A DNA stretch of 64,000 nt from Polaribacter vadi (GTDB lineage: Bacteria; Bacteroidota; Bacteroidia; Flavobacteriales; Flavobacteriaceae): positions 367,459 to 431,458 of the forward strand of contig NZ_JAHKQL010000004.1 of the NCBI RefSeq assembly GCF_018861005.1, read 5' to 3'. Below, piece after piece: positions 48,728 to 58,359 of the stretch (position 1 is the stretch's first letter; the number at the start of each line of letters is the position of its first letter). The notes under the pieces were generated by a model, which saw only the letters and a list, made by a program, of their open reading frames with translations, ran no database searches and was not told where the DNA came from. Made by a program: the position numbers and the translations under genes.

Positions 48728-51265
48728 TTATCTAGGCACTCTAATTTCAGCACCAAAAAACAAAGCATTTAAAAAAAGTTTGTTTGTTCCATACCAAGCA
48801 CCTCTAAAATTAGGATTATCAGCAAATAATATTGCTCTACCTCTACCTAAAGGACTTACTAATAAAGAAGCAGAAGGTTTAATAAAATTATCTAAGTTAT
48901 TTTTAGATACAAAGCCATCTATATGTGGATTTTTAGAATATTTAGCAACTGTTGCATAAGCACTTTTGCTTGGGGCCAAAAACACCATATTGTTTTTATA
49001 CACTGGCAATTTAGAGGATCTGTATCCAAATCCTAAAGGATGAGTTACATCTAAATCTACCTCAAAAATAGCACCTCCTACTCTTTCTTTTCCAGCATTT
49101 TCAGAAGCATCTACATAAGGCATTCTTTTGGTTTCTTTTTTGTCTTTCTCTTTAGACTTTGGTTTTTTGGTTAAACTTTCTTTCACCATTTTTTTATCAA
49201 TCAACCATTTAGAACCACCAGCAATTGTAATTAAAGTATTTCCTTTGGCTGCCCAATCTTTTAATTTATTTCTTTGGATGGAATCTAACTCATTATAACT
49301 TCCAGAAACCATCACCAAAGTATTGTATTTATCTAAATTGGCTCTTCTGTAATTGCTCATTCTAATTTTAGTAATTGGCATATGAATTCTAGTATCTAAT
49401 AAATGCCAAACCTCACCAGCTTCGTAAGAATTAGTTCCTTCTCCAATTAATAAAGCTACTTTAGGTTTTTCTAAAACTCTAAAATTATTACTCCCTAAAT
49501 CAATTCCTTTTAAACTAAATCCGCTGTTTGTTCCAAAAACAGGAATTTCAAATTTTTCTTGTGCTTCAGCTATAATCTTGAAAACTTCTTCAGTAGATTT
49601 TTTTTGTTTATTTACAGGAATCAATAAACTACCATAATTAAAACTTTTATCACCATCTGATGTGGTAATCGAAAATGGTTTAAAAGCAGAAGCAACAGTT
49701 AATCCTTTGGTTTGCAAATAATATAATGCTGCTGGTGTATTGTAATCATCCCAATCAATCATATAAGCATAATTTGATTTTATTATTTTTTGATTTTGAA
49801 CTAAATTTTCTGTATTTGTAATTTCTTCTCCTAAACTTACCGATTTTTTACCTTGGTATTTTATATTGTAAAAATTGGCTAAACTCCAAGCTGAAGCATC
49901 ATAAAAAACACTATCTCTATACTTGCTATAAGTCTCAAACATGGTTTGCACCATTCTATGTTGTGGCTGTTTTAAAGGCACAGTGTAAGTATCTCCATTT
50001 TTGTACACTTTAATTTTATGCGTTAACAATTGTTCTATAAAATCTTTGGCTCTGTTTTTATCATATTTTTCTTGAAACTCGTAGCCAGCCAAACCAGATT
50101 TTGCTTTTTGGGTAACTGCAGATTTAAAAAAATCTTGTTGATATTTTCTTAAAAAAGCTTTGTTTTCTACAGCTGCTTTTATGGTTGCAAACGTAGATAT
50201 GTATTGATTTCTGATGGTAAACGAAAACGTAATTTTACCATAATCTGTATCTTGAACATGACCTCTAGAACTAGCTTGCTCAAACAATAAAGCTAAACCA
50301 CCTTGTAAATCTGGATAAGAAGAACCATAACCAGGATATGTACCATCAAAAGATTCTTTGGTATAATATAAAGAACCCACATCATCTAAAGCCTTAACAA
50401 AATACTTTGCAAATAAGTTGTTTAAATCTTCGTAATTTTCTTTTGGCATAATAGGATCCCAAGAACCTATTGGTTTCATAGGCTCAAAAAAGTGATGACT
50501 ATTTGTACCCATTTCATGAAAATCAGTCACCACATTTGGATACCAAGAATGCATCCATTTTAATTTTGATTTACTCTCTGGATGTACAGCCAATAACCAA
50601 TCTCTATTTAAATCGAACCAATAATGATTTGTTCTTCCTCTTGGCCAACCTTCTGTATGCTCTGCATCTACATTATCTGAAACCAAATTTTTTGCTTGAT
50701 ATTGATTCGCCCATTGTGTGTGTCTATCTCTTCCATCAGGATTAATTGTTGGATCTATAAAAATAACTGACTTTTCTAAATAATTTAATACTTCTGGATT
50801 ATTAGAAGCCACCAAAGTATATGCTGCAAGTAAAGCTGCTTCAGAACTCGAAGGCTCATTTCCATGCACATTATACCCTAATTGAATAATTACAGGTACA
50901 TCATCATAATTTTTAACATTGGTCTCTGTATCAACAAATTTTAAATGTTCAGATTTTATTGTTGCTAAATTTTGTAAGTTTTTTGGTAAAGAAACCGCAA
51001 ACATTACTAATTTTCTTTTTTCATGGGTTTTACCATAAATTTCTATGGATGCTCTGTCAGAAACCTCTGCTAACTTTGTTAAATAAGCCACAATTAAATC
51101 GTGCCTTGTATGGTGTTCTCCTATTTCATATCCTAAAAATTCTTCTGGAGTAGGAATTTCGGAATTAAAAGGGGCTTTATCTTTAAAATAATAATCTTGG
51201 GCCACTAAATTTTGGAATAAAACAAAAGTAAATAGAAAAGCAAAAAGGTGTTTGATAGATTTCAT
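48728..51265 (-). CDS. Secreted M14-family zinc carboxypeptidase
   Basis: An 845-aa exported peptidase counted from the ATG at 51265 (MKSIKHLFAF). The 24-base longer start at 51289 only adds residues before the signal peptide, so I prefer 51265. Signal peptide 1-22 (NLVAQ). The M14 domain has the zinc pair H134-x-x-E137 (GYNVHGNEPSSSEAALL), FIDPTINPDGRDRH, and DFHEMGTNSHHFFEP with the third His. The C-terminal 350 residues form an extra glutamine-amidotransferase-like domain (KVALLIGEGTNSYEAGEVWHLLD, NTLVMVSGSY). Likely periplasmic peptide processing. Confidence 0.88.
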   Translation of the reverse strand: MKSIKHLFAFLFTFVLFQNLVAQDYYFKDKAPFNSEIPTPEEFLGYEIGEHHTRHDLIVAYLTKLAEVSDRASIEIYGKTHEKRKLVMFAVSLPKNLQNLATIKSEHLKFVDTETNVKNYDDVPVIIQLGYNVHGNEPSSSEAALLAAYTLVASNNPEVLNYLEKSVIFIDPTINPDGRDRHTQWANQYQAKNLVSDNVDAEHTEGWPRGRTNHYWFDLNRDWLLAVHPESKSKLKWMHSWYPNVVTDFHEMGTNSHHFFEPMKPIGSWDPIMPKENYEDLNNLFAKYFVKALDDVGSLYYTKESFDGTYPGYGSSYPDLQGGLALLFEQASSRGHVQDTDYGKITFSFTIRNQYISTFATIKAAVENKAFLRKYQQDFFKSAVTQKAKSGLAGYEFQEKYDKNRAKDFIEQLLTHKIKVYKNGDTYTVPLKQPQHRMVQTMFETYSKYRDSVFYDASAWSLANFYNIKYQGKKSVSLGEEITNTENLVQNQKIIKSNYAYMIDWDDYNTPAALYYLQTKGLTVASAFKPFSITTSDGDKSFNYGSLLIPVNKQKKSTEEVFKIIAEAQEKFEIPVFGTNSGFSLKGIDLGSNNFRVLEKPKVALLIGEGTNSYEAGEVWHLLDTRIHMPITKIRMSNYRRANLDKYNTLVMVSGSYNELDSIQRNKLKDWAAKGNTLITIAGGSKWLIDKKMVKESLTKKPKSKEKDKKETKRMPYVDASENAGKERVGGAIFEVDLDVTHPLGFGYRSSKLPVYKNNMVFLAPSKSAYATVAKYSKNPHIDGFVSKNNLDNFIKPSASLLVSPLGRGRAILFADNPNFRGAWYGTNKLFLNALFFGAEIRVPR

Positions 51266-51344
51266 AAGACTGCAATAGGTTAGTTGCACTAAAATAATAA
51301 TTAATTGCGAACGGTTGTTTTATTTAACATTCAAAATATTAGTT

Positions 51345-51352
51345 TACATTTG
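51345..51352 (+). promoter_or_regulatory. -7 box of the methyltransferase gene
   Basis: TACATTTG (TAnnTTTG), 16 bases before the ATG at 51369. Confidence 0.5.
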
Positions 51353-51368
51353 ATTTTTATTTTTTTTG

Positions 51369-52190
51369 ATGAAAAGCAAATCACTTATCAATAAAGAACT
51401 CGAAGACTTTTACAACAAAGCTTCAGAAGAAACTCGCCTAGAAAAAGGAATGGGTATTTTTGAGTTTGAACGTATTAAAGAACTTATAAAACAGCACATT
51501 TCTAAACCAAATATTACTATAATTGATGTTGGTGGTGGAACAGGAAAATACTCAGAATGGTTAGCGCAACAAAATCATAAAGTACACTTAATAGAACCTG
51601 TTGCAAAACATATAAAATTAGCCGAAAAAAGAGCAAAAAAACTAAAAAATCCATTTTCGGTTACCAAAGGAATTGCTCAGAAATTACCTTATAAAAATGA
51701 TACTGCAGATTTGGTTATTTTACATGGGCCTTTGTATCATTTGCAAAAAAGAGAAGATAGAATAGCAACCATACTTGAAGCAAAACGTGTATTAAAAAAA
51801 GGCGGAATTGTTTTAGGTTTTGCCATAAACGCAACTGCCTCTACTGTTGTAGGTTTAATGAACGGAATGATTCACGCTAACTCATTTTTTGAAATGTGTA
51901 AAGAAGAATTAACCTCAGGAATTCATAATGCACCAAAAGATTTTCCTTTTTTATTGGCAGATGCATTTTATCATAAACCACAAGATTTAAAAGCTGAATT
52001 TCTAGAACAAGAATTAAAATTCATTAACTTATTTGCTGTAGAAGGAATGATTTGGCTAGACAATGAATACTTTGCAAATATGCTCGATAAAAAGAAATCG
52101 AAAACTTTAAAAGCCTTACAACATCTTACACAGAATGATGAATATTTGTTACCTTTTAGTCCTCATATGATGATTGCTGTAGAAAAATAA
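51369..52190 (+). CDS. Class I SAM-dependent methyltransferase
   Basis: A 273-aa methyltransferase (Methyltransf_11/25 type). Motif I is ITIIDVGGGTGKYSEWLAQQ, then HLIEP (acidic residue for the ribose), motif II/III region LPYKNDTADLVILHGPLYHLQ, and post-motif RVLKKGGIVLGFAINATAS. I start at the ATG at 51369; a TTG three bases earlier is also in frame. The C-terminal part (residues 165-250) has an extra helical region around the active site, common in small-molecule methyltransferases. The substrate cannot be read. Confidence 0.88.
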   Translation: MKSKSLINKELEDFYNKASEETRLEKGMGIFEFERIKELIKQHISKPNITIIDVGGGTGKYSEWLAQQNHKVHLIEPVAKHIKLAEKRAKKLKNPFSVTKGIAQKLPYKNDTADLVILHGPLYHLQKREDRIATILEAKRVLKKGGIVLGFAINATASTVVGLMNGMIHANSFFEMCKEELTSGIHNAPKDFPFLLADAFYHKPQDLKAEFLEQELKFINLFAVEGMIWLDNEYFANMLDKKKSKTLKALQHLTQNDEYLLPFSPHMMIAVEK

Positions 52191-52201
52191 AAGCCTTTTT
52201 G

Positions 52202-52209
52202 TATATTTG
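52202..52209 (+). promoter_or_regulatory. -7 box of the 52250 gene
   Basis: TATATTTG (TAnnTTTG), 40 bases before the ATG at 52250. Confidence 0.45.
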
Positions 52210-52249
52210 TTTTAACTGATTATTTTTCTTAAAAATTCAATTTTATTAC

Positions 52250-52990
52250 ATGACTCTACAATATGAAAATACGTTAAGGCAATTAATTATTGATGTTCTT
52301 GGTGATGAAGATAAAAGCGATTATAATATTTCTAAAGAAATATCAGAAAAATGGTTTGCAAAAAGAACCAATGCAAAAAACAAAAATGATGGCTTTTTGT
52401 TTGAAAAAAGAATCATCTTTTATGCTGATTTCGAAGACTTAGCTTTAGTTATTGAAGAAAACTGGAAAGAATTCTTGCCTATTTTATTCGATAAAAAAAG
52501 GTTTCAAGTATTTTTTAAAGAAGTTGGGCAATTCAGAAAAACAATCAATAGTGGAAATAACTTGATACAAAGTCAAGAGAATTTACTTTCTGGTATTGTA
52601 ATGGATTTAAAAAATGCCATTACTATCTATAACAATAAAGAAAATTTAGTAGATGATTATTTTATCTCTATCAAAAAAATTTCTGATAATTTAGGTACTT
52701 CTTGGTCTAAATCTGATACTACAAATAAGAAAAAACCAGTTTTAAAAGTTGGTGATGATTACGAATTATTAGTAGAAGCAAATGATCCTAAAGACAGAAA
52801 AATTGAATATCAAATAGCACATTTTGCAGGTAAATTAAAGATAAAACAAGATTCTAATAGATTTAACTTTAAAATAGATAAAGAATTTATTGGTCAAAAC
52901 ACCATGCTAATTGTAAAAGCTTTTACTGCTGATGCTGATTATGTAAACGAAAGTATTCTAAAAATTCATTTAACGGTTTTACCTGAGTAA
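52250..52990 (+). CDS. Hypothetical protein with possible HEPN-like N-terminal region
   Basis: A 246-aa soluble protein. Residues 1-150 are helical and charged (YENTLRQLIIDVLGDEDKSDYNISKEISEKWFAKRTNAKN, ENWKEFLPILFDKKRFQVFFKEVGQFRKTINSG). The KRTNAKN and R-K-T-I/V-N patterns recall Swt1-type HEPN domains, but the match is weak. Residues 170-246 are a beta-rich domain (KKPVLKVGDDYELLVEAND, LTVLPE). No membrane segment. Single gene with its own promoter box. Not clearly recognised. Confidence 0.55.
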   Translation: MTLQYENTLRQLIIDVLGDEDKSDYNISKEISEKWFAKRTNAKNKNDGFLFEKRIIFYADFEDLALVIEENWKEFLPILFDKKRFQVFFKEVGQFRKTINSGNNLIQSQENLLSGIVMDLKNAITIYNNKENLVDDYFISIKKISDNLGTSWSKSDTTNKKKPVLKVGDDYELLVEANDPKDRKIEYQIAHFAGKLKIKQDSNRFNFKIDKEFIGQNTMLIVKAFTADADYVNESILKIHLTVLPE

Positions 52991-53104
52991 TTTTTAACTT
53001 TTACCGCAAGTTTTTTCCTGATTAAGAATCTAAAGTTATAAATTCTAAAAGTTATTTTTATAAAAATTAACGATAACTCATCATTCTAAAACAAGAAACT
53101 GATT

Positions 53105-54292
53105 ATGAAAAATATTGCATATATAATTTTGTCCGTTTTACTTTTTATTACTTGTAAATCTTCAAATAAAAACGAAAACCAACAAGAAGAACAAAGAGAA
53201 GGAAGACCAAGTGTTACTCAACTAATTACTGAAATGGACAGTAATAAAGATGGTAAGTTATCTGAAAATGAAACAAGTGGTCCATTAGCTGATGATTTTT
53301 CAAAAATTGATACTAATTCTGATGGTTTTTTATCTACTGATGAACTTTCATCTGCACTAAAAAATCAAGAAAATAGACCACCAAGAAGAGAAAACACACC
53401 AACTGATTTATCAGCAGAAATTAATACAACAGTAAAAGTAGTACCTGTAAATACAAATTATTTTATTTCAGAAAACATTATTGGTGATATTGAGAAAAAA
53501 ACCATCAATTTAAACGGAATTGAAACTCTTTGTTATGTTTTTAAAACCAATTCTCTGGCTACAGAACATCAAATGGGTCCTTGGTGTCCAAGACATATAG
53601 ATGATGGAATGGAAAAAGCTGGTATTTGGTTTAAAGATGATAAAGTTTATGATGTTTCTGGGCATTTTATAGCAAATCTAGATGAATTTTATAGTGATGA
53701 TAAATGGAAAGTGTATAGAGAAGATGGTACAATTAGGGTTACAGATACAGAAGAAGGTTGTTTAGCTGCTGCAAAACCAGATGTAGCTGAAGAATATAAT
53801 AATTATTGTGTAGAATGTTTACCAGAATATTTTAAAGACCAAGTAACTACGTATACAATACCTGTAACTCCTACTTATTTAAACAACACACAAAGTTTTG
53901 GAAGAGGTGGAATTGGAGTTGCCTTTAATGGTGTAAAATACGATCCACCTGCACCAACTCACGCAATTTTAGCAGCACATACAATTGCACCTTTAGACGA
54001 TCATGGAGGCCATGTAAATCCTCATGGAGGTTATCATTATCATGCAGTTACTGGTTCTACAAAAGCTATTGAACAAGCCAATTCGCATTCAGAACTAATT
54101 GGTTATGCTATAGATGGTTTTGGAATTTACGCTTTGTTAGATAAAAACGGAAATAAACCTACAGATTTAGACGAATGTGGAGGGCATTTTGATGATGAAA
54201 GAGGTTATCATTATCACGCAGGTGAACCTGGAGGAAACCAAATAATAAAATGTTTACATGGTTTACCAGGCTACACAGAGGTAAAAGAATAA
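53105..54292 (+). CDS. YHYH lipoprotein with EF-hand pair
   Basis: A 395-aa lipoprotein with lipobox LFITC (Cys17) and a Lys/Asn/Glu-rich linker. Two EF-hand calcium loops follow: DSNKDGKLSENE (about 45-56) and DTNSDGFLSTDE (about 73-84). The YHYH domain (about 115-395) has LCYVFKTNSLATEHQMGPWCPRHIDDG, GGHVNPHGGYHYHAV, IGYAIDGFGIYALLDKNGN, then ECGGHFDDERGYHYHAGEPGG. Calcium and perhaps a transition metal are bound (inference). It is a larger relative of the lipoprotein at 25162. It ends 6 bases before the convergent ygiQ stop. Confidence 0.88.
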   Translation: MKNIAYIILSVLLFITCKSSNKNENQQEEQREGRPSVTQLITEMDSNKDGKLSENETSGPLADDFSKIDTNSDGFLSTDELSSALKNQENRPPRRENTPTDLSAEINTTVKVVPVNTNYFISENIIGDIEKKTINLNGIETLCYVFKTNSLATEHQMGPWCPRHIDDGMEKAGIWFKDDKVYDVSGHFIANLDEFYSDDKWKVYREDGTIRVTDTEEGCLAAAKPDVAEEYNNYCVECLPEYFKDQVTTYTIPVTPTYLNNTQSFGRGGIGVAFNGVKYDPPAPTHAILAAHTIAPLDDHGGHVNPHGGYHYHAVTGSTKAIEQANSHSELIGYAIDGFGIYALLDKNGNKPTDLDECGGHFDDERGYHYHAGEPGGNQIIKCLHGLPGYTEVKE

Positions 54293-54298
54293 GGTATT

Positions 54299-56263
54299 TT
54301 ACCTCCTTCTCTTTTTAGAAGAACTTCTAGTTACTTTTTTCTTTCTTCTGTTAAAAGGCACAGCATCATCAAAAGTGTTTTTAGCAGTTTTTGCTTTTTT
54401 GTTCTTTTGCCAAGAATTGGTTTCTGGTAAAAGTACTTTTAGCAAATCTTGTCTACCCACTTTATTTAAAGTGTTTTTAATCCAATCTTTATTTTCTTTT
54501 TTATACCAAAAGAAAAATTTATGCTGATCTTCTTTCTCCTTTTTTGTCTTCGGAGTTTTGGTTGGTTTTAAAGTATAAGGATGATAACCAGAATAATAAA
54601 TTACAGTAGCAACCGTCATTGGAGTGGGTGTAAAACCTTGCACTTGCTCTAACTGAAAGCCCATATTTTTGGTTTCAGCAGCCAAGTTTGCCATATCTTC
54701 CACTTCACTTGCTGGGTGACTAGAAATAAAATAAGGAATCAATTGTAGGTTCAATTTCTTCTTGATATTTATTCTGTCAAAACGCTCTTTAAACTTATGA
54801 AAATAAGTAAAAGAAGGCTTACGCATCAACTTTAAAACTGGGTCAGAAGTATGCTCTGGAGCAACTTTCAATCGTCCAGAAACGTGTTTGGTCATAACCT
54901 CTTCTGTGTATGCATCTAATTCTTTTGGATCTGCATTTTTATTGAATTCTGGCACTAACATATCGTGTCGAATTCCACTACCAATAAATGACTTTTTTAT
55001 CTTCGGATGTTTATCTACAGCTTGATATAACTCTGTTAATGGTTTGTGAGACGTATCTAAATTAGAACAGATTACAGGCGATATACAAGAAGGTGCAACA
55101 CATTTATCGCAAATAGATTGCACTTTACCTTTCATCTGATACATATTTGCAGAAGGCCCACCAATATCAGACAAATAACCTTTAAAATCGGGCATATTTG
55201 CAACCTTATCTACTTCTTTTAAAACCGATTCTTGACTTCTACTTGCAATAAATTTTCCTTGATGTGCAGAAATGGTACAAAAACTACATCCACCAAAACA
55301 TCCTCTATGAATATTGATAGAAAATTTTATCATTTCAAAAGCAGGTATGGGTCCTCTTTTGTTATATTTTGGATGTGGTAAACGTGTAAAAGGCAAATCA
55401 AAAGAACCATCAATTTCTTTTTCTGTCATTGTAGGAAAAGGTGGATTAATCACCAACATTTTTCCTTCAACCTCTTGTAGAATTCTTCTCGCTTTAAGTT
55501 TATTCGATTCTTGTTCAATCGTTTTAAAGTTAGAAGCAAAAGTCTTTTTATCAGCTAAACAAGCTTTATGAGAATTAATAGTAACATCTTCCCAATCATT
55601 AATTACAGGAATTTTCTCTTGTTTTTCATCAATTAAAACAGCTGTTTGTTTAATGTTTTTTAAACTCGAAAAGGGCACACCTTTTTGCAATAATTCTACA
55701 ATTTCACGCAAAGGTTGTTCTCCCATACCATATACCAACATATCTGCTTTAGAAGTTTCTAAAATAGTTGGCAACAGCTTATCAGACCAATAATCATAAT
55801 GCGTTACACGTCTTAAAGAAGCTTCAATACCGCCAATTAAAACAGGCACATCAGGAAATTTTTCTTTTAATATTTTAGAATATACAGAAGTTGCATAATC
55901 TGGTCTAAAACCCTTATCTCCATTGGGTGTATAAGCGTCTTTATCTCTTCTTTTTTTACTAGCTGTGTAATTTGAAACCATAGGATCCATACAACCACCA
56001 GTTGCTGCAAAAAACAATCTTGGCTTGCCTAGTTTCTCAAAATCTTGCAGATTATCATTTACACTTGGTTGTGGTACAATTGCCACTTTTAATCCATAAC
56101 TTTCTAAAATTCGTCCAATTACGGCTGGCCCAAATGATGGATGATCTACATAAGCATCTCCACTAAATAAAATAACGTCCAATTGTTCCCAACCACGGAT
56201 TTTTACTTCCTTGTTTGTAGTTGGTAACCAGTCTGTTAATTGATGTCTATTCGTTTCTTGCAT
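54299..56263 (-). CDS. YgiQ-family radical SAM protein
   Basis: A 654-aa radical SAM enzyme. N-terminal YgiQ domain at about 5-200 (DVILFSGDAYVDHPSFGPAVIGRILESYG, GIEASLRRVTHYDYWSDKL). The [4Fe-4S] motif is CFGGCSFC (C322, C326, C329) in INIHRGCFGGCSFCTISAHQGK. The C-terminal tail is basic (NRRKKKVTRSSSKKRRR). I start at the ATG at 56263; a TTG at 56272 overlaps the -7 box and is unlikely. The reaction is unknown. It is a single gene, and the mRNA is predicted to be leaderless. Confidence 0.92.
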   Translation of the reverse strand: MQETNRHQLTDWLPTTNKEVKIRGWEQLDVILFSGDAYVDHPSFGPAVIGRILESYGLKVAIVPQPSVNDNLQDFEKLGKPRLFFAATGGCMDPMVSNYTASKKRRDKDAYTPNGDKGFRPDYATSVYSKILKEKFPDVPVLIGGIEASLRRVTHYDYWSDKLLPTILETSKADMLVYGMGEQPLREIVELLQKGVPFSSLKNIKQTAVLIDEKQEKIPVINDWEDVTINSHKACLADKKTFASNFKTIEQESNKLKARRILQEVEGKMLVINPPFPTMTEKEIDGSFDLPFTRLPHPKYNKRGPIPAFEMIKFSINIHRGCFGGCSFCTISAHQGKFIASRSQESVLKEVDKVANMPDFKGYLSDIGGPSANMYQMKGKVQSICDKCVAPSCISPVICSNLDTSHKPLTELYQAVDKHPKIKKSFIGSGIRHDMLVPEFNKNADPKELDAYTEEVMTKHVSGRLKVAPEHTSDPVLKLMRKPSFTYFHKFKERFDRINIKKKLNLQLIPYFISSHPASEVEDMANLAAETKNMGFQLEQVQGFTPTPMTVATVIYYSGYHPYTLKPTKTPKTKKEKEDQHKFFFWYKKENKDWIKNTLNKVGRQDLLKVLLPETNSWQKNKKAKTAKNTFDDAVPFNRRKKKVTRSSSKKRRR

Positions 56264-56269
56264 ATTTTG

Positions 56270-56277
56270 CAAAAATA
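56270..56277 (-). promoter_or_regulatory. ygiQ promoter -7 box
   Basis: The minus strand reads TATTTTTG (TAnnTTTG), ending 6 bases before the ATG at 56263. Confidence 0.55.
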
Positions 56278-56372
56278 CGGGTTTTAAAATGGATTACGAT
56301 ATGCTTTCTTTTATAAATTACAAGTTGCCAAAATTTTTGTTAAATAAGTGACTAAATACATAAGAAATCTAA

Positions 56373-56380
56373 TACTTTTG
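56373..56380 (+). promoter_or_regulatory. M61 peptidase promoter -7 box
   Basis: TACTTTTG (TAnnTTTG), 22 bases before the ATG at 56403. Confidence 0.55.
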
Positions 56381-56402
56381 TAAGAATCTATAAACTTTAT
56401 AA

Positions 56403-58262
56403 ATGAAAAAAATACTATTTTTTGCAATTACTATTGCATTTTTAGGCAGTTGTGCAACTTCTAACATCAACAAAAAAGACAACACGATTCAGGTTTCTAT
56501 GGACTTGAACAATATTGTTGATGATAAAATAAAAGTAGAAGTAAACCCAAGTAAAATAAACCAAAGATCTATCGTATACCAAATTCCTGCAATTGTACCA
56601 GGTACTTATGCAATGAGTGATTATGGCCAATTTGTTTCTGATTTAAAAGCCTTTGATTATGATGGAAACGAACTTACTGTAAGTAAATTAGACCCAAATT
56701 CTTGGCAAATTAATGAAGCTCAAAAACTAGACAAAATTTCTTATTGGGTAGATGACACTTTCGACTCTGAAAAAAAACACGGCATTTATGTAATGGCAGG
56801 AACCAATATTGAAGCTGACAAAAATTTCTTTTTAAACTTACCAGGTTTTGTGGGTTATTTTAAAGGCAACAAAGAAATGCCTTATAATTTAACCATAAAT
56901 CATCCAGAGAATTTGTATGAAACTTCTTCTTTAATCAATAAAAACATTACTAAAGAAGACAACACAAAAGATGTATTTTATGCTTCTAGATATGATGAAA
57001 TATCAGACAACCCAATTATGTATGCACCTTTAAACACGGTAAACTTTACAGTAAATGGTGTTGCTGTTTCTTTGGCTGTGTATTCGCCAAATAATATACA
57101 TAATGCTAAAGACATGGAAGCTGATTTAAAGAAAATGGTTGAAGCACAAACCAATTTCTTAGAAGGTTTTTCTACAACGAACGAATACAATATTCTAGTG
57201 TATTTATTCGACCCAAAAGTATATAAATGGCAAAGTTTTGGTGCTTTAGAGCATTTATCGTCTACAACAGTAGTATTTCCAGAAACGTATAGCAAAGAAC
57301 AATTGACAAATGGAATGATTAATGGAACTGTTTCTCACGAGTTTTTTCATATTGTAACTCCATTGTCTGTACATTCTGAAGAAATACATTCTTTTGATTT
57401 TAACACGCCAAATATGTCTCAACATTTGTGGATGTACGAAGGAATTACTGAATATTTTGCCAACTTGTTTCAAGTAAACCAAGGCTTAATTTCTGAGCAA
57501 GAATTTATTGATGAAATGAAAGGGAAAATTGCGAGCTCTATGCGTTATAATGATACTATGTCTTTTACTAAAATGAGTGAAAACATTTTAGAGGATAAAT
57601 ATGCCAAAAACTATGGAAATGTATATCAAAAAGGAGCTTTAATTGGGATGTCTTTAGATATTTTATTGCGCGAAGAAAGTGAAGGTAAATACGGAGTTCG
57701 TGATTTAATGAAAGATTTATCGAATAAATTCGGACAGAATAAACCTTTTAAAGATGATGAAATTTTAGATGAAATTGTAGCCATGACCTATCCTTCTATT
57801 GGCACTTTTTTCGATAAGCATTTAACAGGAAATATTGCTATTGATTACGATGCTTTGTTAGCCAAAGTTGGTATTGTTAAGAAAAAAGAAAACATTGATG
57901 CTGGTTACTTTTTAGACAGTAACAGACAAATTTTTATCTCAGCTAATCAAAAACAAGAAATCTTTTTTACCAATAGAAAAAACACGGCTTTAGCAGCTTT
58001 GGGTGTAAAATCTGGTGATGTTTTAAAATCGGTAAATGGTACTGATGTAAACTTGCAAAACATAAGAACTTTTATAGGACAATCTATACAATGGAAAGCA
58101 GGAGACAAAATTACTTTTGAAGTAATTAGAAATGGAGAAACTCTAAAACTAGAAAGCGATTTTGTAAAAGGTACTACTGAAATCGAAAATTTAGTAATTG
58201 AAGAATTACCAGAATCTGATCCGAAGAAAAAATTAAGAGATGCTTGGTTAAAAGCTTTGTAA
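56403..58262 (+). CDS. M61-family metallopeptidase lipoprotein with PDZ domain
   Basis: A 619-aa lipoprotein with leader MKKILFFAITIAFLGSC (lipobox Cys17). A beta-rich N-terminal domain spans about 30-200 (IVYQIPAIVPGTYAMSDYG). The zinc motif is HEFFH (H312, E313, H316), with the downstream Glu in MYEGITEYFANLF; this is the M61 glycyl-aminopeptidase pattern. A C-terminal PDZ domain at about 500-590 (LAALGVKSGDVLKSVNGTDV) completes the family layout. Likely periplasmic or outer-membrane peptidase. It has its own promoter box and terminator. Confidence 0.92.
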   Translation: MKKILFFAITIAFLGSCATSNINKKDNTIQVSMDLNNIVDDKIKVEVNPSKINQRSIVYQIPAIVPGTYAMSDYGQFVSDLKAFDYDGNELTVSKLDPNSWQINEAQKLDKISYWVDDTFDSEKKHGIYVMAGTNIEADKNFFLNLPGFVGYFKGNKEMPYNLTINHPENLYETSSLINKNITKEDNTKDVFYASRYDEISDNPIMYAPLNTVNFTVNGVAVSLAVYSPNNIHNAKDMEADLKKMVEAQTNFLEGFSTTNEYNILVYLFDPKVYKWQSFGALEHLSSTTVVFPETYSKEQLTNGMINGTVSHEFFHIVTPLSVHSEEIHSFDFNTPNMSQHLWMYEGITEYFANLFQVNQGLISEQEFIDEMKGKIASSMRYNDTMSFTKMSENILEDKYAKNYGNVYQKGALIGMSLDILLREESEGKYGVRDLMKDLSNKFGQNKPFKDDEILDEIVAMTYPSIGTFFDKHLTGNIAIDYDALLAKVGIVKKKENIDAGYFLDSNRQIFISANQKQEIFFTNRKNTALAALGVKSGDVLKSVNGTDVNLQNIRTFIGQSIQWKAGDKITFEVIRNGETLKLESDFVKGTTEIENLVIEELPESDPKKKLRDAWLKAL

Positions 58263-58285
58263 TTTTATTTCTTTATTAAAAACTT

Positions 58286-58318
58286 AAAGACTCTCATTTT
58301 GGGAGTCTTTTTTTTCTG
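58286..58318 (+). terminator. Terminator of the M61 peptidase gene
   Basis: Stem AAAGACTCTC / GGGAGTCTTT (one G-T pair) with a 5-nt loop, then a run of T. Confidence 0.85.
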
Positions 58319-58350
58319 TCATTTTAACCTTGTGGAGAAATCACTAGATT
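58317..58350 (+). repeat. Possible remnant of a dispersed GTCATTTCGAC-type repeat
   Basis: CTGTCATTTTAACCTTGTGG then AGAAATCACTAGATT resembles one arm of TGTCATTTCGACC...GGAGAAATC repeats that I recall from many Flavobacteriaceae genomes. No second arm is present. Weak. Confidence 0.3.
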
Positions 58351-58359
58351 ATTATTTTT

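Noticed and set aside
49130..49180. Lys-rich segment in the M14 peptidase (SLTKKPKSKEKDKKETKR) as a domain boundary or frameshift
   Set aside because: The frame is open and the segment is a plausible flexible loop. No sign of a shift on either side.
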